Assembly (NCBI GenBank): GCA_947474705.1 | Contig: CANJJS010000015.1 | Span: 1 to 64,000 of the forward strand | Length of the DNA stretch: 64,000 nt | Reading direction: 5' to 3' | Source: Acetobacteraceae bacterium | GTDB lineage: Bacteria > Pseudomonadota > Alphaproteobacteria > Acetobacterales > Acetobacteraceae | Shown: positions 41,144-50,434 of the stretch, piece after piece | How the letters are laid out: each line of letters begins with the position of its first letter | Position numbering within the stretch: the first letter of the stretch is position 1 | Made by a program: the position numbers and the translations under genes | The notes under the pieces: generated by a model | Databases searched by the model: none | Seen by the model: only the letters and a program-made list of their open reading frames with translations | Told to the model about the DNA's origin: nothing

Positions 41144-43389
41144 CCTTTATCGGGCAATCGGCGCGCCGGGTCGAGGACGAACGGTTCCTCACCGGGCTGG
41201 GTATTTTTGTCGAGGATGTCGATGCGCCGGGCCAGCTTTGGGCGCATGTCGTGCGTTCGCCGCACGCCCATGCGGAGATTCTGAGCATCGAGACCGGCGG
41301 CGGGATGGTTTTCACCTACGCCGACATTGAGGATATCGGTTTGCTGCCCTGCGCGACCGCGGTGGCGATGGAGGCGCCGATGAAGGTGCCCGCGCGTCCG
41401 GCTTTGGCGCGGGGGCGGGTGCGTCATGTGGGCGATCCCGTCGCCTTCGTGGTCGCGGAAAGCCGCGCGGCGGCGCGCGACGCGGCGGAGCGGGTGGTGG
41501 TCGCATATCGTCCGTTACCGCCGGTGGTCGACGCGGTGGCGGCTCTGGCGCCCAGGGCGCCGTTGTTGTGGGACGATGTGCCGGGAAATTTGTCGTTTCG
41601 ATTTCAAAAAGGCGATGTGGGCGCGGTGCGGGCGGCGCTGGCTGGCGCGGCGCATGTGGTGGAACTGGAGCTGATCAATAATCGGCTGATTATCGCGCCA
41701 ACGGAGACTCGCGCGGCGATCGGCCGTTACGAGGACGGGGTTTTCGATCTTTTTGTAACCGCCGCCAGTGTGCATGCGATTCGGGACCAATTGGCCAAGG
41801 CGATTTTTCGGGTGCCAACCGATCAAGTGCGGGTGTCCGCGCCCGATGTCGGCGGCGGGTTTGGCATTAAGAACTGTCTTTATCCGGAATGGGTGTTGTT
41901 GCTGTGGGCGGCGCGAAAGCTGGGGCGGCCGGTCAAATGGGTTGAGGAACGCGCCGAGGATTTTGTCAGTACCGCGCAGGGGCGCGACAATATCACGACG
42001 GCGCGGCTGGGGCTGGACGAGGACGGGCGGTTTTTGGCGCTGGATGTTTCGACGGTCGCCAATCTCGGGGCTTATATGTCGGGAGGCGGACCGGGGAGTT
42101 CGACGAACGCGCCGGCCAATGCGATGGGCAGCGGTTACGTCATTCCCGCGATCGCGATGGATGTGCGGGCGGTCTACACCAACACGGTGCCGATTGACGC
42201 GTATCGCGGCGCGGGGAAGCCGGAGGCGAATTATTTGCTGGAGCGTCTGATCGATCTCGCGGCGCGGCGGCATGGGTTCGATCCGGCGGATCTCCGGCGG
42301 CGCAACATGATTTCGGTGTTTCCCTATACCAAGGCTTTGGGGTCCGTTGTCGATGGCGGGCGGTTCGCTCTGGCGGTGGACGATGCCGAGGCGCTAGCGG
42401 ATCGTTCCGGGTTCGCGGCGCGGCGGGCGGCGTCGGAAAATCTTGGCTTACTGCGCGGTATCGGGTTGTGTTGCTTTTTGGAAACGGCGCGGGGGGCGCC
42501 GAACGAGGGCGCGGAACTGCGATTTTTGGCTGGCGGACAGGTGGAGATTCGTGTCGGCACGCAGTCGAACGGGCAGGGGCATGAAACCACCTACCCGCAA
42601 ATCGCCGCCGATCTTTTGGGGCTGCCGCCGGGGGCTTTTCGCTATATTCAGGCCGATACGTTCGATGTCAGGGCGGGCAACGGGCATGGCGGGGCGCGGT
42701 CCATGCATATGGGCGGCGCGGCGCTGACGAAGGCGGCGCGCGAGGCGATCGCCAAGGGGATTGAGGTTGCCGCGCGGCTGTTGCAGGCGGGGGCGGAGGA
42801 AATCCGTTTCGAGGCCGGACATTATATCGCGGATGGGCGGAGCGTGGCGCTGCTGGATGTCGCGCGGGAGGTGTCGCTCGACACGTATGTCTGGAATTTG
42901 CTCGACGTCATTACCTTTCCGAATGGGTGTCATATCGCGGAGGTGGAGGTCGATCCGGAAACGGGGTTTGTCAGGCTCGACCGTTACCACGGGGTGGACG
43001 ATTACGGAACGTTAATCAATCCCATGCTGACGTTGGGCCAGGTGCATGGCGGGTTGGCGCAAGGGATTGGGCAGGCGCTGTTCGAACACACGGTTTACGA
43101 CGAGAATTCCGGACAATTGCTCAGTGGGTCGTTGATGGATTATGCCTTGCCAAGGGCGGGAGATTTGCCGGATCTGGAGATTTTGTTGAACGGGACGCCG
43201 ACGAAGGCAAATCCGTTGGGGGTTAAGGGCGCGGGGCAGGCGGGGGCGATGGCGGCGCCGCAGACGGCGATCGCGGCGATACTCGACGCGTTGGCTCCAT
43301 TGGGGGTCGTGCATATCGACATGCCGGCGACGCCGGAGCGGGTTTGGCGCGCGATACAGGATGCGAAAAAGAAGGAAATCGGGGCATGA
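41140..43389 (+). CDS. Xanthine-dehydrogenase-family molybdopterin-binding large subunit, catalytic Glu replaced by Gln
   Basis: A 749-residue large (molybdopterin) subunit like CoxL. It has the N-terminal domain start FIGQSARRVEDERFLTGLGI, HVVRSPHAHAEILSIE, the cofactor pocket PDVGGGFGIKN, DAYRGAGKPEANYLLERLID, and GTQSNGQGHETTYPQIAADL. At the C-terminus the usual GVGEAG reads VKGAGQAGAMAAPQ: residue 700 (CAG, 43237-43239) is Gln where family enzymes use a catalytic Glu. No FAD-binding or iron-sulfur subunit gene is adjacent, so electron transfer partners must be elsewhere. The protein may be inactive, or may have changed chemistry. It is translated between the amidohydrolase and the TPP enzyme, with four-base overlaps on both sides. 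Confidence 0.88.
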   Translation: MTFIGQSARRVEDERFLTGLGIFVEDVDAPGQLWAHVVRSPHAHAEILSIETGGGMVFTYADIEDIGLLPCATAVAMEAPMKVPARPALARGRVRHVGDPVAFVVAESRAAARDAAERVVVAYRPLPPVVDAVAALAPRAPLLWDDVPGNLSFRFQKGDVGAVRAALAGAAHVVELELINNRLIIAPTETRAAIGRYEDGVFDLFVTAASVHAIRDQLAKAIFRVPTDQVRVSAPDVGGGFGIKNCLYPEWVLLLWAARKLGRPVKWVEERAEDFVSTAQGRDNITTARLGLDEDGRFLALDVSTVANLGAYMSGGGPGSSTNAPANAMGSGYVIPAIAMDVRAVYTNTVPIDAYRGAGKPEANYLLERLIDLAARRHGFDPADLRRRNMISVFPYTKALGSVVDGGRFALAVDDAEALADRSGFAARRAASENLGLLRGIGLCCFLETARGAPNEGAELRFLAGGQVEIRVGTQSNGQGHETTYPQIAADLLGLPPGAFRYIQADTFDVRAGNGHGGARSMHMGGAALTKAAREAIAKGIEVAARLLQAGAEEIRFEAGHYIADGRSVALLDVAREVSLDTYVWNLLDVITFPNGCHIAEVEVDPETGFVRLDRYHGVDDYGTLINPMLTLGQVHGGLAQGIGQALFEHTVYDENSGQLLSGSLMDYALPRAGDLPDLEILLNGTPTKANPLGVKGAGQAGAMAAPQTAIAAILDALAPLGVVHIDMPATPERVWRAIQDAKKKEIGA

Positions 43390-45065
43390 CAAGGCTCGCC
43401 GCGGAAGAATATCTGGATGCGCTGTCGGCGCATGGGATCGAGCATCTGTTCGTCAATCCCGGCACGGATTTCGCCCCGATTGTCGAGGCTTATGCCCGGG
43501 CGGCACGGACGAACCGGCCGGTGCCGCGTCCGATGGTGGTGCCGCACGAGAACGCGGCGGTGGGCATGGCGCATGGCTACACCATGGTCACGGGCCGGGC
43601 GCAGGCGGTGATGTTGCACACCAATGTCGGCACGGCGAATTCGATCAACATGCTGATCGACGCCAGCCGGGACCGGATTCCGATGCTTCTCACGTCGGGA
43701 CGGACGCCGTTCACCGAGAGTGGCGCGGAGGGGTCTCGCAGCGCGCATATTCACTGGGCGCAGGAGATGTACGACCAGGCCGGCATGTTGCGGGAAATGG
43801 TTAAGTGGGATTACGAAATGAAACGCGGCGATCAGGCCGGTCATGTCGTCGATCGCGCGATGGAGATGGCGAATGCCTCGCCGCGCGGACCGGTTTATCT
43901 GAGTTTGCCGCGCGAGGTTTTGGGGGAGACGGTTGGGCCGGCGGGTAGCAATCGGGCGCATCGGGCGGTTCCCCGGGCGCCGGAGGCGGCGGCGCGGGAT
44001 ATCGACCTTCTCGCGGAATGGATCGCGGCGGCGAAAAATCCGGTGATTATCACGGGGATGCTGGGGCGCGATCCGCGGGACAGTGTGGTGCTGGGTCGGT
44101 TGGCGGCGAAATACGCGCTGCCGGTGATTCCGTATAATACGCGGTATTTCGCTTTGCCGGCCAGGCATCCGATGTTTCAGGGCTCGGCGCCGGGACCGTT
44201 GCTGAAAAACGCCGATCTGGTCATCGTGTTCGAGGCCGATGTGCCGTGGCTGCCGAGCAAGGAGGCGCCGCCGGATGGCGCGAAAGTCGTGCAAATCGGG
44301 GAGGATCCGCTGCATGCGCGGTTGCCGATGCGCGGATTTCCGTCCGATTTGACGATCGCGGCGACGTCGTTGTCGGTGTTGGAGGCGTTGGAGTCAGCGT
44401 TGGAGGGCCGGCCGGTGCCGCATGTCGCGGCGCGTTTGGCGCGGTTGACGGCGCGATCGGAGGCGTTGCACGCGGGGTGGGCCGAGGAGGTGGCGCGCGC
44501 GGGGAGGGCGAACACGATTTCCCTGCCGTGGCTCAATCATTGTTTGCGCGGTATTGTCGACGCGGAGACGCTGGTGATCAGCGAGTATTCGTTCCGGCAG
44601 GAATATTGCCCGTTGGAGACGCCGGGGAGCCTGTTCGCGCTGAGTTCGGCGGGTGGTCTGGGATGGGGATTTCCGGCCTCGCTGGGGGCGAAGCTGGCGG
44701 CGCCGGGGAAGCTGGTGCTGTCGGTTTTGGGGGACGGTGCCTATATGTTCGCCAATCCGACGGCCTGTCATTATGTCTCGCAAATGCAGAAATTGCCGGT
44801 TTTGACGGTGATCTACAATAACGCGTTGTATGGCGCGGTGCGGCGGGCGACGTTGGACATGTATGGGCGGGGGATGGCCGCGGAGGGGGATGGGCGGTTG
44901 CTCGCCGATTTGCCGGCGCCGGCGTTCGAGAAGATTGTCGCGGCGCATGACGGGCATGGGGAGCGGGTGGATCGTCCGGGCGATTTGCCGGGGGCGTTGG
45001 AGCGCGCGGTGGCGGCGGTGCGGTCGGGGCAGCAGGCTTTGGTGAATGTGATTTGCCCGCCGTGA
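43386..45065 (+). CDS. Thiamine-diphosphate-dependent enzyme (decarboxylase / acetolactate-synthase-like)
   Basis: Encodes 559 residues from ATG 43386, overlapping the previous stop by four bases. The PYR domain has EHLFVNPGTDFAPIVEAYAR and PHENAAVGMAHGY, where E55 is the cofactor-activating Glu. The central domain includes NPVIITGMLGRDPRDSVVLG. The PP domain has the TPP motif GDGAYMFANPTACHYVSQM ending in YNN. No FAD-binding or quinone domain is evident beyond the common fold. Relatives include benzoylformate and phenylpyruvate decarboxylases and acetolactate synthase, so it probably decarboxylates a 2-oxo acid. It sits in a tightly overlapping gene chain with the molybdenum hydroxylase-like protein and the FAD monooxygenase. 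Confidence 0.9.
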   Translation: MTRLAAEEYLDALSAHGIEHLFVNPGTDFAPIVEAYARAARTNRPVPRPMVVPHENAAVGMAHGYTMVTGRAQAVMLHTNVGTANSINMLIDASRDRIPMLLTSGRTPFTESGAEGSRSAHIHWAQEMYDQAGMLREMVKWDYEMKRGDQAGHVVDRAMEMANASPRGPVYLSLPREVLGETVGPAGSNRAHRAVPRAPEAAARDIDLLAEWIAAAKNPVIITGMLGRDPRDSVVLGRLAAKYALPVIPYNTRYFALPARHPMFQGSAPGPLLKNADLVIVFEADVPWLPSKEAPPDGAKVVQIGEDPLHARLPMRGFPSDLTIAATSLSVLEALESALEGRPVPHVAARLARLTARSEALHAGWAEEVARAGRANTISLPWLNHCLRGIVDAETLVISEYSFRQEYCPLETPGSLFALSSAGGLGWGFPASLGAKLAAPGKLVLSVLGDGAYMFANPTACHYVSQMQKLPVLTVIYNNALYGAVRRATLDMYGRGMAAEGDGRLLADLPAPAFEKIVAAHDGHGERVDRPGDLPGALERAVAAVRSGQQALVNVICPP

Positions 45066-46660
45066 TAAAAGCCCAGGTGGCGATTGTTGGGGGAGGGCCG
45101 GTCGGTTCGACGCTGGCGCTGGACCTCGCGTCGCGCGGGGTGGATGTGTTGGTGGCGGAACGAAACCCGGCGGGCACGGCGCCTGGGGTGAAATGCAACC
45201 ATGTCGCGGCCCGCACGATGGAGATTTTCCGGCGGCTGGGGATCGTGGAGAAAATCCGGGACAGCGGATTGCCGGCGGATCATCCCAACGATGTCGCGTT
45301 TCGCGCGTCGGCGGTGGGCGTTGAGTTCGCGCGGATAAAAATCCCTTGCCGCCGGGATCGTTATACTGACAAGGGCGGGCCTGACGGGTGGTGGCCGACG
45401 CCGGAGCCGCCGCATCGGATCAATCAGATTTTTCTCGATCCGCTGCTCGCCGATTTCGCCCGGGCGCATCCGAATATTCGCTATCGGAACGAATGCGAAA
45501 TCGCCGGGTTCGTCCAGAACGCGGATGGGATTGTCGCGGAGACCGTGGATGGCGGAGAGAAAATCCACGCGGATTATCTCGTGGGATGCGATGGGCCCGC
45601 GTCGAAAATTCGTGGCCAGATCGGCGCGCGTCTGACCGGCGATGCTGTGATTGGCCGGACCCAATCGACGTATATTCGGGCTCCCGGTCTCGCCGCGCGG
45701 ATGCAAGCCGCGCCGGCGTGGTCGACGCAGGCGATGAATCCTCGGCGCAGCGCGAATATGTTCGCGGTCGATGGGCGCGAGACATGGCTGATCCATAATT
45801 ATCTTCGCGCCGAGGAGATGGATTTTTCCGATATCGACGGGGACGCCTGCATTCGCGCGATTTTGGGCACGGACCATCCGTATCAGGTTGTTACGAGGGA
45901 GAATTGGATTGGGCGGCGAATGCTCGCGGACCGGTTTCGGGACCGGCGGGCGTTTATTTGCGGGGACGCGGCGCATCTTTGGGTGCCATACGCGGGTTAT
46001 GGGATGAACGCGGGGATCGAGGATGCGATGAATTTGTCCTGGATGCTGGCGGGGGTGCTGAACGGGTGGGCGGACGAAAGCATCCTGGCGGCGCATGAGG
46101 CGGAGCGGTGGCCGATCACGGAACAGGTGTCTAAATTCGCGATGGGCACGGCGCTGGCTTTGGCGCGGGCGCGGGCGGAGGTGCCCGCGGATATCGAGAC
46201 CAGCGAGGCGACCCGCGCGGCGCTTGGGGAGACGATGCTGAAAATGCATACGCCGCAGTTTTGTTGCGGGGGGCTGAATTTCGGGTCGTTTTACGAAAAC
46301 TTTCCCGTTGTCGTGTACGATGGGGAGGCGGCGCCGCCGTATACGATGGACAGTTTCACGCCCTCGACGGTGCCGGGATGCCGGACGCCGCATGTGTGGC
46401 TGGACGGCAATGTGTCGCTTTACGACGCGATGGGCGCGGATTTTTGCCTGTTGCGTTTCGATCGCGCGGTGGATACAGGCCGGCTGACACGGGCGGCGGC
46501 GTTACGTGGGGTGCCCATGCGGGTGCTGGATGTGCCGCCGGACGCGGTTTATCGGAAAAAACTCGTGCTGTCGCGGCCGGACCAGCACATCGCCTGGCGG
46601 GGCGATGCGGTGCCGGACAATCCGCTGGCGCTGATCGACCGGATCAGAGGTGCGGCATGA
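45062..46660 (+). CDS. FAD-dependent monooxygenase (PheA/TfdB-like)
   Basis: Encodes 532 residues from a GTG at 45062 that overlaps the previous stop; an in-frame TTG nine bases earlier is less likely. The dinucleotide fold is KAQVAIVGGGPVGSTLALDL, with a VDVLVAERNPAGTAPGVKCN strand. The GD motif region AFICGDAAHLWVPYAGYGMN and AGIEDAMNLSWMLAGVL is typical of aromatic hydroxylases. The remainder (about 380-532) matches the thioredoxin-like C-terminal domain. Such enzymes hydroxylate phenolic rings with NAD(P)H. It closes the plus-strand gene chain that began at 38381; its last 17 bases overlap the convergent LLM gene. Confidence 0.9.
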   Translation: MIKAQVAIVGGGPVGSTLALDLASRGVDVLVAERNPAGTAPGVKCNHVAARTMEIFRRLGIVEKIRDSGLPADHPNDVAFRASAVGVEFARIKIPCRRDRYTDKGGPDGWWPTPEPPHRINQIFLDPLLADFARAHPNIRYRNECEIAGFVQNADGIVAETVDGGEKIHADYLVGCDGPASKIRGQIGARLTGDAVIGRTQSTYIRAPGLAARMQAAPAWSTQAMNPRRSANMFAVDGRETWLIHNYLRAEEMDFSDIDGDACIRAILGTDHPYQVVTRENWIGRRMLADRFRDRRAFICGDAAHLWVPYAGYGMNAGIEDAMNLSWMLAGVLNGWADESILAAHEAERWPITEQVSKFAMGTALALARARAEVPADIETSEATRAALGETMLKMHTPQFCCGGLNFGSFYENFPVVVYDGEAAPPYTMDSFTPSTVPGCRTPHVWLDGNVSLYDAMGADFCLLRFDRAVDTGRLTRAAALRGVPMRVLDVPPDAVYRKKLVLSRPDQHIAWRGDAVPDNPLALIDRIRGAA

Positions 46661-47687
46661 CCTTGTCGCGGAACAAGGTCAGGCTTTTGGCGGTGTCCTC
46701 GTAAGACAAAGCGCCGAGACGGAACTGCATGATCAGACCGCCAATGCCGGTGGCGCCGACGGCGGAGAGTTTTTCGAGCACGGTGGCGGGGGAGCCGCAA
46801 ACGAGCGAGTGTTCCAGCGTCGTGTGCGCGGGTGGGGTGGCGCCGGGCGCGGGCATGGGCAGGATGGAGAGGCCCTGTTCGCGGAACACTTTCAGGCGCA
46901 TGGCCGTGCGGTGTTCGTGCATTTCGATAAAGGCGGGCGGGGCCAGACGTTCGGCTTCCGCGTCGGTTTCGGCGACGAAGACGTTGCGCCAGGCCCAGCA
47001 TTCATCGGCTTTGGCGGCGACCGTGGCTTCGTCCATGCCCAGACCGCGGAGTGTGTCGCGAAACAAATCCATGCGTTGCGCTGTCACGGCGTTGCTTTGG
47101 ACGTTCATCATGAAGGGCTGGCCGCGGCGGGCGATGTCGAGCATGCCGTGTTCGGTGGCGGCGGCGCGGATCACCGGCGGGTGCGGTTTCGTGTAGGGGA
47201 TGGGGCGGAAGGCCGGCAATTTCAGGTCGAAGAATTTGCCCTTGTGTTCGAAAGCCTCGCCTTTCCAGGCCTGGAACATGATGGTTTCCGACTCTTCGAA
47301 ACGTTCCTGTGCCTCGGTGTGGTCGATGCCGAATCCTTGGTAGTCGTAGATGTTATAGGCGGTGCCGCGGCCGAGGCCGACGATGAGGCGTCCTTTTGAG
47401 AGATGGTCGATGAGGGAGACCTGTTCGGCCATGCGGATCGGGTGGTGCAGGGCCATTTGCGCGACCGCGAAGCCGATTTTCGCGTTCGTCGTCGCGGCGG
47501 CCAAGGCGGCGGCGAAGGCGACGGGATCGACATAGGCGCAAATGCCGTCGAAGTGATGTTCCGCAAGCCAAATGACGTCGTAGCCGAGTTCGTCGGTCAG
47601 TTTGGCTTCGGCGAGGGTTTCGGCGATGACGCGGGCGTCGTCGGCGGCGGTGGTGGCCTGCGGGAAAAGAAAATTCGAAACGCGCAT
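46644..47687 (-). CDS. LLM class flavin-dependent oxidoreductase
   Basis: Encodes 347 residues from ATG 47687; the much longer open frame upstream overlaps the MaoC-like gene and is not coding. Motifs: MRVSNFLFPQATTAADDARV, YDVIWLAEHHFDGICAYVDP, IGFAVAQMALHHPIRMAEQV, SKGRLIVGLGRGTAYNIYDY, and PYTKPHPPVIRAAATEHGML. The C-terminus TGIGGLIMQFRLGALSYEDT is standard. It would be an FMN-dependent monooxygenase with an external reductase. It is the last gene of a three-gene minus-strand operon with a CoA ligase and a MaoC dehydratase. Confidence 0.9.
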   Translation of the reverse strand: MRVSNFLFPQATTAADDARVIAETLAEAKLTDELGYDVIWLAEHHFDGICAYVDPVAFAAALAAATTNAKIGFAVAQMALHHPIRMAEQVSLIDHLSKGRLIVGLGRGTAYNIYDYQGFGIDHTEAQERFEESETIMFQAWKGEAFEHKGKFFDLKLPAFRPIPYTKPHPPVIRAAATEHGMLDIARRGQPFMMNVQSNAVTAQRMDLFRDTLRGLGMDEATVAAKADECWAWRNVFVAETDAEAERLAPPAFIEMHEHRTAMRLKVFREQGLSILPMPAPGATPPAHTTLEHSLVCGSPATVLEKLSAVGATGIGGLIMQFRLGALSYEDTAKSLTLFRDKVMPHL

Positions 47688-47688
47688 G

Positions 47689-48819
47689 TCAGGGGCCTTT
47701 CGGGAGTTCGACGATACCGGTGCCGATGACGGACAGTTCGTTGTCCTGGTTGCGGGCTTCCTGTTCGATTTCGACGAGGGAACGGCCGTTTTCCTCGAAG
47801 ACGCGGGTGACTTTGCCTTTGATGAACAGGATATCGCCTTCGGGATTGTGGCGGCGGATTTTGCTGGTGGCTTTTCGCAAAAATCCGTCGTCGCCAATCC
47901 AGTTCGTGAGGTGATGTGTCAGCCAGGAGCAGCGTTCGGGGCCGTAATCGTAGGCGCCGGGGGCGCCGACCATCAGGGCGAACTCCGGTTCCCAATGCAC
48001 GCGTTCCGGGCAATCGGGGATGTTGAAACGATTGGGAATGCCCAGGCCCGGGTGGGCGTGGATTTGCTTCCAGGCGAGCTTGTTGGCGCGGATATACAAT
48101 CCGCCCCAGCCCTGCGCGTAGGCGATGAAACCGGTGACGGTCATTGGACCCTTCACCATCGTCGGCAGCGCGTCGCCTGGTTTCACGGACTCCCAGAAGC
48201 GGGGTGTGGCGCCGCGGATTTCCTCGTCATGGTAATGCCGGAACGCCTCGGCGAGTTCGGCTTCGGTGTATTTGCGGATGGGTTTGTCTTTTAGCTCGGT
48301 GTATTTGGTGCCTTCCTCGCGCGCGGCGTCGCGGCCCGTGCGGAAACACCAGCTATCGGCTTCGGAGACGAGGTCGCCGTGCTGGTTGAAGAAACGGACG
48401 TGGTAGATTTGTTGGACGGCGCGGCCGGCGAAGCGGGTTTCGTGAACAATGAGGTCTTTCAGCCAGGCTTCGGTCGTGATTTCGTCGTTGCGCAGGACGG
48501 GTTTGTGCCAGGACCAGTCGGCGCCCGCCCACATCGCGTGTATTCCGGGCAGGCCACCGACATAGCCGGAGACGATGCGGCTGGTCGCGAACAGGAAACT
48601 GGGCGGCGCGACCATCCCGCCCCAACGGGTCTTCGGTCCGTAGGCGGGGTCGCACCACAGCGGGTTGTCGTCGCCGATCCCGTGTGCGTAATGGCGGATA
48701 TTGTCTCGGGTGGCTTCGTGGCACCAGGGTTCGAGGGTGTTTTCGATTTTGACGCCGATGCGGCGGCGCAGATCGTCGAGGCCTTGGTCGGTGATGGTGG
48801 GAAACTGGCGTTCGCTCAT
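47689..48819 (-). CDS. FAS1-like / MaoC-type dehydratase domain protein
   Basis: A 376-residue double hot-dog protein. The first hot-dog has DNIRHYAHGIGDDNPLWCDP and GGMVAPPSFLFATSRIVSGY, the second GPMTVTGFIAYAQGWGGLYI and GPERCSWLTHHLTNWIGDDG. The HGIGDDNPLW and APPSF patterns match the catalytic Asp/His and pocket of MaoC-type acyl hydratases. Its stop is one base from the LLM start and its ATG overlaps the ligase stop by four bases. It probably hydrates an enoyl-CoA made after activation by the ligase. Confidence 0.88.
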   Translation of the reverse strand: MSERQFPTITDQGLDDLRRRIGVKIENTLEPWCHEATRDNIRHYAHGIGDDNPLWCDPAYGPKTRWGGMVAPPSFLFATSRIVSGYVGGLPGIHAMWAGADWSWHKPVLRNDEITTEAWLKDLIVHETRFAGRAVQQIYHVRFFNQHGDLVSEADSWCFRTGRDAAREEGTKYTELKDKPIRKYTEAELAEAFRHYHDEEIRGATPRFWESVKPGDALPTMVKGPMTVTGFIAYAQGWGGLYIRANKLAWKQIHAHPGLGIPNRFNIPDCPERVHWEPEFALMVGAPGAYDYGPERCSWLTHHLTNWIGDDGFLRKATSKIRRHNPEGDILFIKGKVTRVFEENGRSLVEIEQEARNQDNELSVIGTGIVELPKGP

Positions 48820-50342
48820 GTTCTCTCTCGCAGGATTTTGCGATTGACCTTACCGGCCGGGGTTTTCGGCAACGAGTCGACGAATTCGATCGCGCGGGGA
48901 TATTCGTGTTGGCTGAGCCGCGAACGGACCAGCGCCTGTATTTCTTCCGCCAGGCCGGGGGTGGCGATGGCTTTGGCGACGACGAAGGCTTTGACGATCT
49001 GGCCGCGCAATGGGTCCGGCACGCCGATAACGGCGGCTTCGGCGACGGCGGGATGTTTCATGATGGCGTCTTCGACTTCCGCCGGGCCGATGGTCCAGCC
49101 GGCGGAGATGATGACGTCGTCGGCGCGGCCCGCGTGCCAGAAATACCCGTCTGGGTCGACGCGTCCTCGGTCTTTCGTGGGGAGCCATGTGCCGTGGCGC
49201 CAGACTTTGATCTCGCCGGTTTGGTCTGGGGGGCATTCGGTGCCGTCGGGCGCTTCGACGCGAAGTCGCAGACCGGGGATGGGTTTTCCCAGGGCGCCGG
49301 GTTTGGGGGTGTGGTCGGCGGCGCCGGGGAAATCGGCCAGGATAACGCCGATTTCCGTGGTCCCGTACATGCTGCACAGGCGCGCGCCGAAATGCGCCTC
49401 GGCGAATGCCAGGGTTTCGCTGTCGACGGGTTCGCCGGTGAAGCTCATTTTTTTCAGTGTTGTTGGGTAACGGTTCGCGGCGCCGCTGTTTTTCATCATG
49501 CGGTAATGCGTGGCGGCGGCGGAGAGGTTGTCGATTTTGTATTCGGACAGGGCGCGTAACAAGCGCTCCGGATCGAAACGGCCCGACATCGTTCCGGTGG
49601 AGACGCCCAGGGCCAAAGGCGCGAGGGTGCCGTGCCAGAGGCCGTGGCCCCAGGCGGGGGAGGAGGGGCAAAAGAACCGGTCGCCGGGCCGCACGCCGGT
49701 GCCGTAGAGCGCGGCGGCGCAGACCACGACGACGGCGCGGTGGGTGTGTTTCACGGCTTCCGGCAGGTCTCGGGTCGTGCCGGAGGTGTATTGATAGAGC
49801 GCCATGGCATCGGCGGAGGTCGTGGCGGTGTATTCGCCCGGGAACGCGGTCAGGGCGCGCAGGAAAGCGTCGTCCGGGGTCACGACCCGTGTGGCGGGCA
49901 ACGGACCGATGCCGGCCTCAGTCAGCAGCAGCACGGGAAGGCAGTCGTCGACGCGCAGGCGCACGCCGTCGGGGCCGAACAACGTGAACAGGGGCACCGC
50001 GACGGCGCCGTATTTCATCGTGCCGAACAAGGCCGCGTAGAAGGCCAGCGAGGGGTCCAGCATGATCGCGACGCGGTCGCCGGGTTGGACTCCTTCCCGC
50101 GCCAGCCAGTGGGCGAAGCGGGCGGCCCAGACGGAGAGATCCGCGAAGGAAAGAACCTCGTCGCGCCCGTCGGCATGGGCGATCCGGATCGCGGCGCGGG
50201 CGGGATCGCCGGCCCAGCGGTCGATGCATTCGTGAGAAATGTTCAGATGCGCGCGATCGCCGTCGAACAGATTCCACAGCGCGGCGCCGTCGAAATGGCG
50301 CAGCGCGTCGGCGTGGGTTGTGTACTCCGTCAGCAGGCTCAT
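48816..50342 (-). CDS. AMP-dependent acyl-CoA synthetase
   Basis: Encodes 508 residues from ATG 50342; 12 more codons upstream are not needed. Adenylate-forming enzyme motifs: MALYQYTSGTTRDLPEAVKH (the P-loop has RDLP in place of the usual GLPK), STVFRSGR-like domain elements, SMYGTTEIGVILADFPG, GRADDVIISAGWTIGPAEVE and PKTPAGKVNRKIL with the catalytic Lys. It would turn a carboxylic acid into its CoA ester with ATP. It is the first gene of the ligase/MaoC/LLM operon, divergent from the threonine-aldolase-like gene. The acid could be aromatic or a medium-chain acid; sequence does not decide. Confidence 0.9.
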   Translation of the reverse strand: MSLLTEYTTHADALRHFDGAALWNLFDGDRAHLNISHECIDRWAGDPARAAIRIAHADGRDEVLSFADLSVWAARFAHWLAREGVQPGDRVAIMLDPSLAFYAALFGTMKYGAVAVPLFTLFGPDGVRLRVDDCLPVLLLTEAGIGPLPATRVVTPDDAFLRALTAFPGEYTATTSADAMALYQYTSGTTRDLPEAVKHTHRAVVVVCAAALYGTGVRPGDRFFCPSSPAWGHGLWHGTLAPLALGVSTGTMSGRFDPERLLRALSEYKIDNLSAAATHYRMMKNSGAANRYPTTLKKMSFTGEPVDSETLAFAEAHFGARLCSMYGTTEIGVILADFPGAADHTPKPGALGKPIPGLRLRVEAPDGTECPPDQTGEIKVWRHGTWLPTKDRGRVDPDGYFWHAGRADDVIISAGWTIGPAEVEDAIMKHPAVAEAAVIGVPDPLRGQIVKAFVVAKAIATPGLAEEIQALVRSRLSQHEYPRAIEFVDSLPKTPAGKVNRKILRERT

Positions 50343-50434
50343 GCGGTCAGGACTGCGGGAGGGCCGGGCGGTTGTCAAGGAACGCCGAATCCCTTGTATT
50401 GGCGGCTCAGTCCGCTGCCCGGAGAGCCCGATCC

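Noticed and set aside
41140-43389. Idea that the Q700 substitution is a sequencing error
   Set aside because: It cannot be excluded, but the codon is a clean CAG in a well-formed frame; a single G-to-C error is possible and is why resequencing is the first check.
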